NCBI GenBank assembly: GCA_958427375.1
Contig: CAUABY010000005.1
Location: 1-23,313 of the forward strand
Reading direction: 5' to 3'
Length of the DNA: 23,313 nucleotides
DNA from: an uncultured Eubacteriales bacterium
Lineage (GTDB): Bacteria > Bacillota > Clostridia > Oscillospirales > Oscillospiraceae
Shown in pieces: positions 21,857 to 23,313 of this stretch (position 1 is its first letter; every line of letters begins with the position of its first letter). Under the pieces are notes generated by a model that worked only from the letters and a program-made list of their open reading frames with translations, searched no databases and was not told where the DNA came from. The position numbers were made by a program, and so were the translations under genes.

Positions 21857-23313
21857 TCAGGTTTTTCTTCCGCCGCGCGCAAGCGGCACACAGGCCATGA
21901 TGAAAACAAAGGGCATGGCAATGTACCTGTAGCGCGGCTGAATCTCTATGATGAGGTAGGCAAGCACTATGCCGCAGAGGATGGCCGCCGTCAGCAGCGG
22001 CACAGGCGACGTGCCGCGCCCCTCCTTTTTCAGCGCGCCGAACGCGAGCCGCACACAGCCCGCCGCGCTCAAAGCATAGGCGAAAAAGCGCTCCGCCGTC
22101 TCAATGCCGCCGAGGGCCGCGAAGAGGCTGTCATATGTGAAGCCAAAGCGCGTTGCCGTGTACGCATTGATGCCGCCGAGCACGAAGCAGAAGTCCTCGC
22201 CCGTTTTCCAGAAGTCTATAAACTTGCCGAAGAAGAAAGCCGGCAGATTTGCACAGCTGTCGAGATAACCCTTGACTATCGCCATGCAGGCCTCGTGCCG
22301 CTCCTGCGCGTCCGCTATGCTCAGCACACCCGAAGCCGCATTGCTCAGGTGTCCGCCCGTTTCGGTGTTAAGCCCCACCACGAATTTCCACTCCGGCGCG
22401 CCGTTGCCCAATCCGTAAGGCGCTGTGCCCAGCGCGCAGAGAAGCCACTCCGCCGCTTTCTGCACGGCAAAATACGCCAGCACCACCGCCGCAAGCGCGG
22501 TAATGAGCTGCACAAGCCGCTTCTTGTCCGGCCGCTGGATAAAGCCGCACAGGCACAGGCAGCCGAGCGCCGCGATTAAAATAACGGCCTCCGGGCGCAT
22601 AAGGTTGCCCACGGCAATCAAAACGCCGGAGAGCGCGAAGCCTTTCCATGACCTTGCCTCAAAGACCAGCGTCAGCCCCGCGAGCATGAAAAACATTGAG
22701 ATGTGCTGGTTTGTCAGCACCGGCACGTATGCGATCTGCCCCGGATGCACCGCGTACAAAAGCGCCGCGATTAGCGCGCAGCGCCTTGACAGAAAGCGCG
22801 CGGCTATGCGGTATATGAAGTAATTTATTCCAAGGCTCCATATGAGATTCATGAGCTTCAGCCCCGCCATTGACGGCACAAGCTTATAAATAAGCGCCTC
22901 GTACAGCACAAAGGGTATCTGGTAGCGCCACCAGAAGAAATAGCCCTGCGGCTCATGTGCCCAGCTGAAATCGCCGCCCGCCGCGGCTTGGGCGGCTTCA
23001 AAAAGATGCTTGAAATCGCTCACAGGCTGGGTCGGCACGAGCACTATCACTGCGGCGCGCAGTATGGCCGCCAGCGCAAGCACCGCGACGAGAACGCACT
23101 TTTCCCTGTGCGCGTACCTGCCGATAAGCCACACCGCGAGCGCGAGGGCGGCGAGCACCGCTAAGGCATACGCCCAGCCCTCAATTATAAGATTCAAAAG
23201 CGAGCAGGCGATAAGCGCAAATATGACAGCCAGCAGAAAATACACCGCCGCCTCAACGCCCCGGCCAAATCCACGGGGCTTTTCGGGCAGGCTCAGTGCG
23301 CCGTCGTCAAGGT
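21857..23313 (-). CDS. GT-C fold polytopic membrane protein, glycosyltransferase family 39-like (5' end outside window)
   Basis: At least 462 residues with about ten or more hydrophobic helices are visible. After the first membrane helices the sequence PVSDFKHLFEAAQ places an Asp in the first large extracytoplasmic loop, as in GT-C transferases (PMT/ArnT type) that use lipid-linked sugar donors. IRP-like GNLMRPEAVILI and IEIQPRYRYIAMPFVFI also recall the glycan-chain-modifying family. A GTG at 23245 with GAGG five bases upstream could be the start, but the frame stays open to the window edge with plausible coding sequence ending GFGRGVEAA, so the gene probably continues beyond 23313. The substrate is unknown; it may act on cell-wall or surface polymers. 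It is probably cotranscribed with the methyltransferase gene. Confidence 0.75.
   Translation of the reverse strand, partial: LDDGALSLPEKPRGFGRGVEAAVYFLLAVIFALIACSLLNLIIEGWAYALAVLAALALAVWLIGRYAHREKCVLVAVLALAAILRAAVIVLVPTQPVSDFKHLFEAAQAAAGGDFSWAHEPQGYFFWWRYQIPFVLYEALIYKLVPSMAGLKLMNLIWSLGINYFIYRIAARFLSRRCALIAALLYAVHPGQIAYVPVLTNQHISMFFMLAGLTLVFEARSWKGFALSGVLIAVGNLMRPEAVILIAALGCLCLCGFIQRPDKKRLVQLITALAAVVLAYFAVQKAAEWLLCALGTAPYGLGNGAPEWKFVVGLNTETGGHLSNAASGVLSIADAQERHEACMAIVKGYLDSCANLPAFFFGKFIDFWKTGEDFCFVLGGINAYTATRFGFTYDSLFAALGGIETAERFFAYALSAAGCVRLAFGALKKEGRGTSPVPLLTAAILCGIVLAYLIIEIQPRYRYIAMPFVFIMACVPLARGGRKT

Overview
The window looks like chromosomal DNA of a high-GC member of the Clostridia (Bacillota), probably in or near the Oscillospirales. 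Three things suggest this. The gene order dprA-topA-trmFO / plsX-rnc-smc-ftsY / rdgB-yhbY-nadD-rsfS-leuS is a Bacillota core-gene neighbourhood. A class B sortase points to a Gram-positive wall. Many genes overlap by 1, 4 or 17 bases and have AGGAGG-like ribosome binding sites. Family-level placement is inference only. No tRNA, rRNA, CRISPR array, insertion sequence or prophage gene was seen.

Left part (1-3880). A partial Dabb-like protein faces a DMT/EamA transporter that has its own sigma-A-type promoter. A divergent region of about 410 bp follows. Its right half is a structured leader for a class B sortase gene, with a 20-bp operator-like palindrome and two mutually exclusive hairpin arrangements, one of which would bury the sortase ribosome binding site. 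After the sortase come a cytidylate-kinase-like gene and a GNAT acetyltransferase. Each of these three genes ends in its own strong intrinsic terminator; the last terminator is shared with the convergent rpsU.

Centre and right (3894-23313). Everything is on the minus strand. Read 5' to 3' on that strand: a GT-C type membrane glycosyltransferase-like protein (runs off the right edge), a TrmH/SpoU rRNA methyltransferase, a 250-bp gap with a palindromic element, dprA, topA, trmFO, plsX, rnc, a radical SAM gene, smc (own promoter), ftsY, rdgB, yhbY, a nadD-yqeK fusion gene, rsfS, leuS and rpsU (own near-perfect promoter). These genes serve DNA uptake and recombination, supercoiling, tRNA and rRNA modification, phospholipid synthesis, RNA processing, chromosome organisation, protein targeting, nucleotide clean-up, NAD synthesis and ribosome function.

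The window is mainly ordinary core genome; no undescribed multi-gene system is evident. The items most worth a second look are the bistable-looking sortase leader, the SMC protein whose two coiled-coil arms are each about 90 residues shorter than usual, the NadD-YqeK fusion, the 18-bp repeat tract encoding a lysine-rich TopA tail, and several palindromes or direct repeats placed between promoters and start codons.
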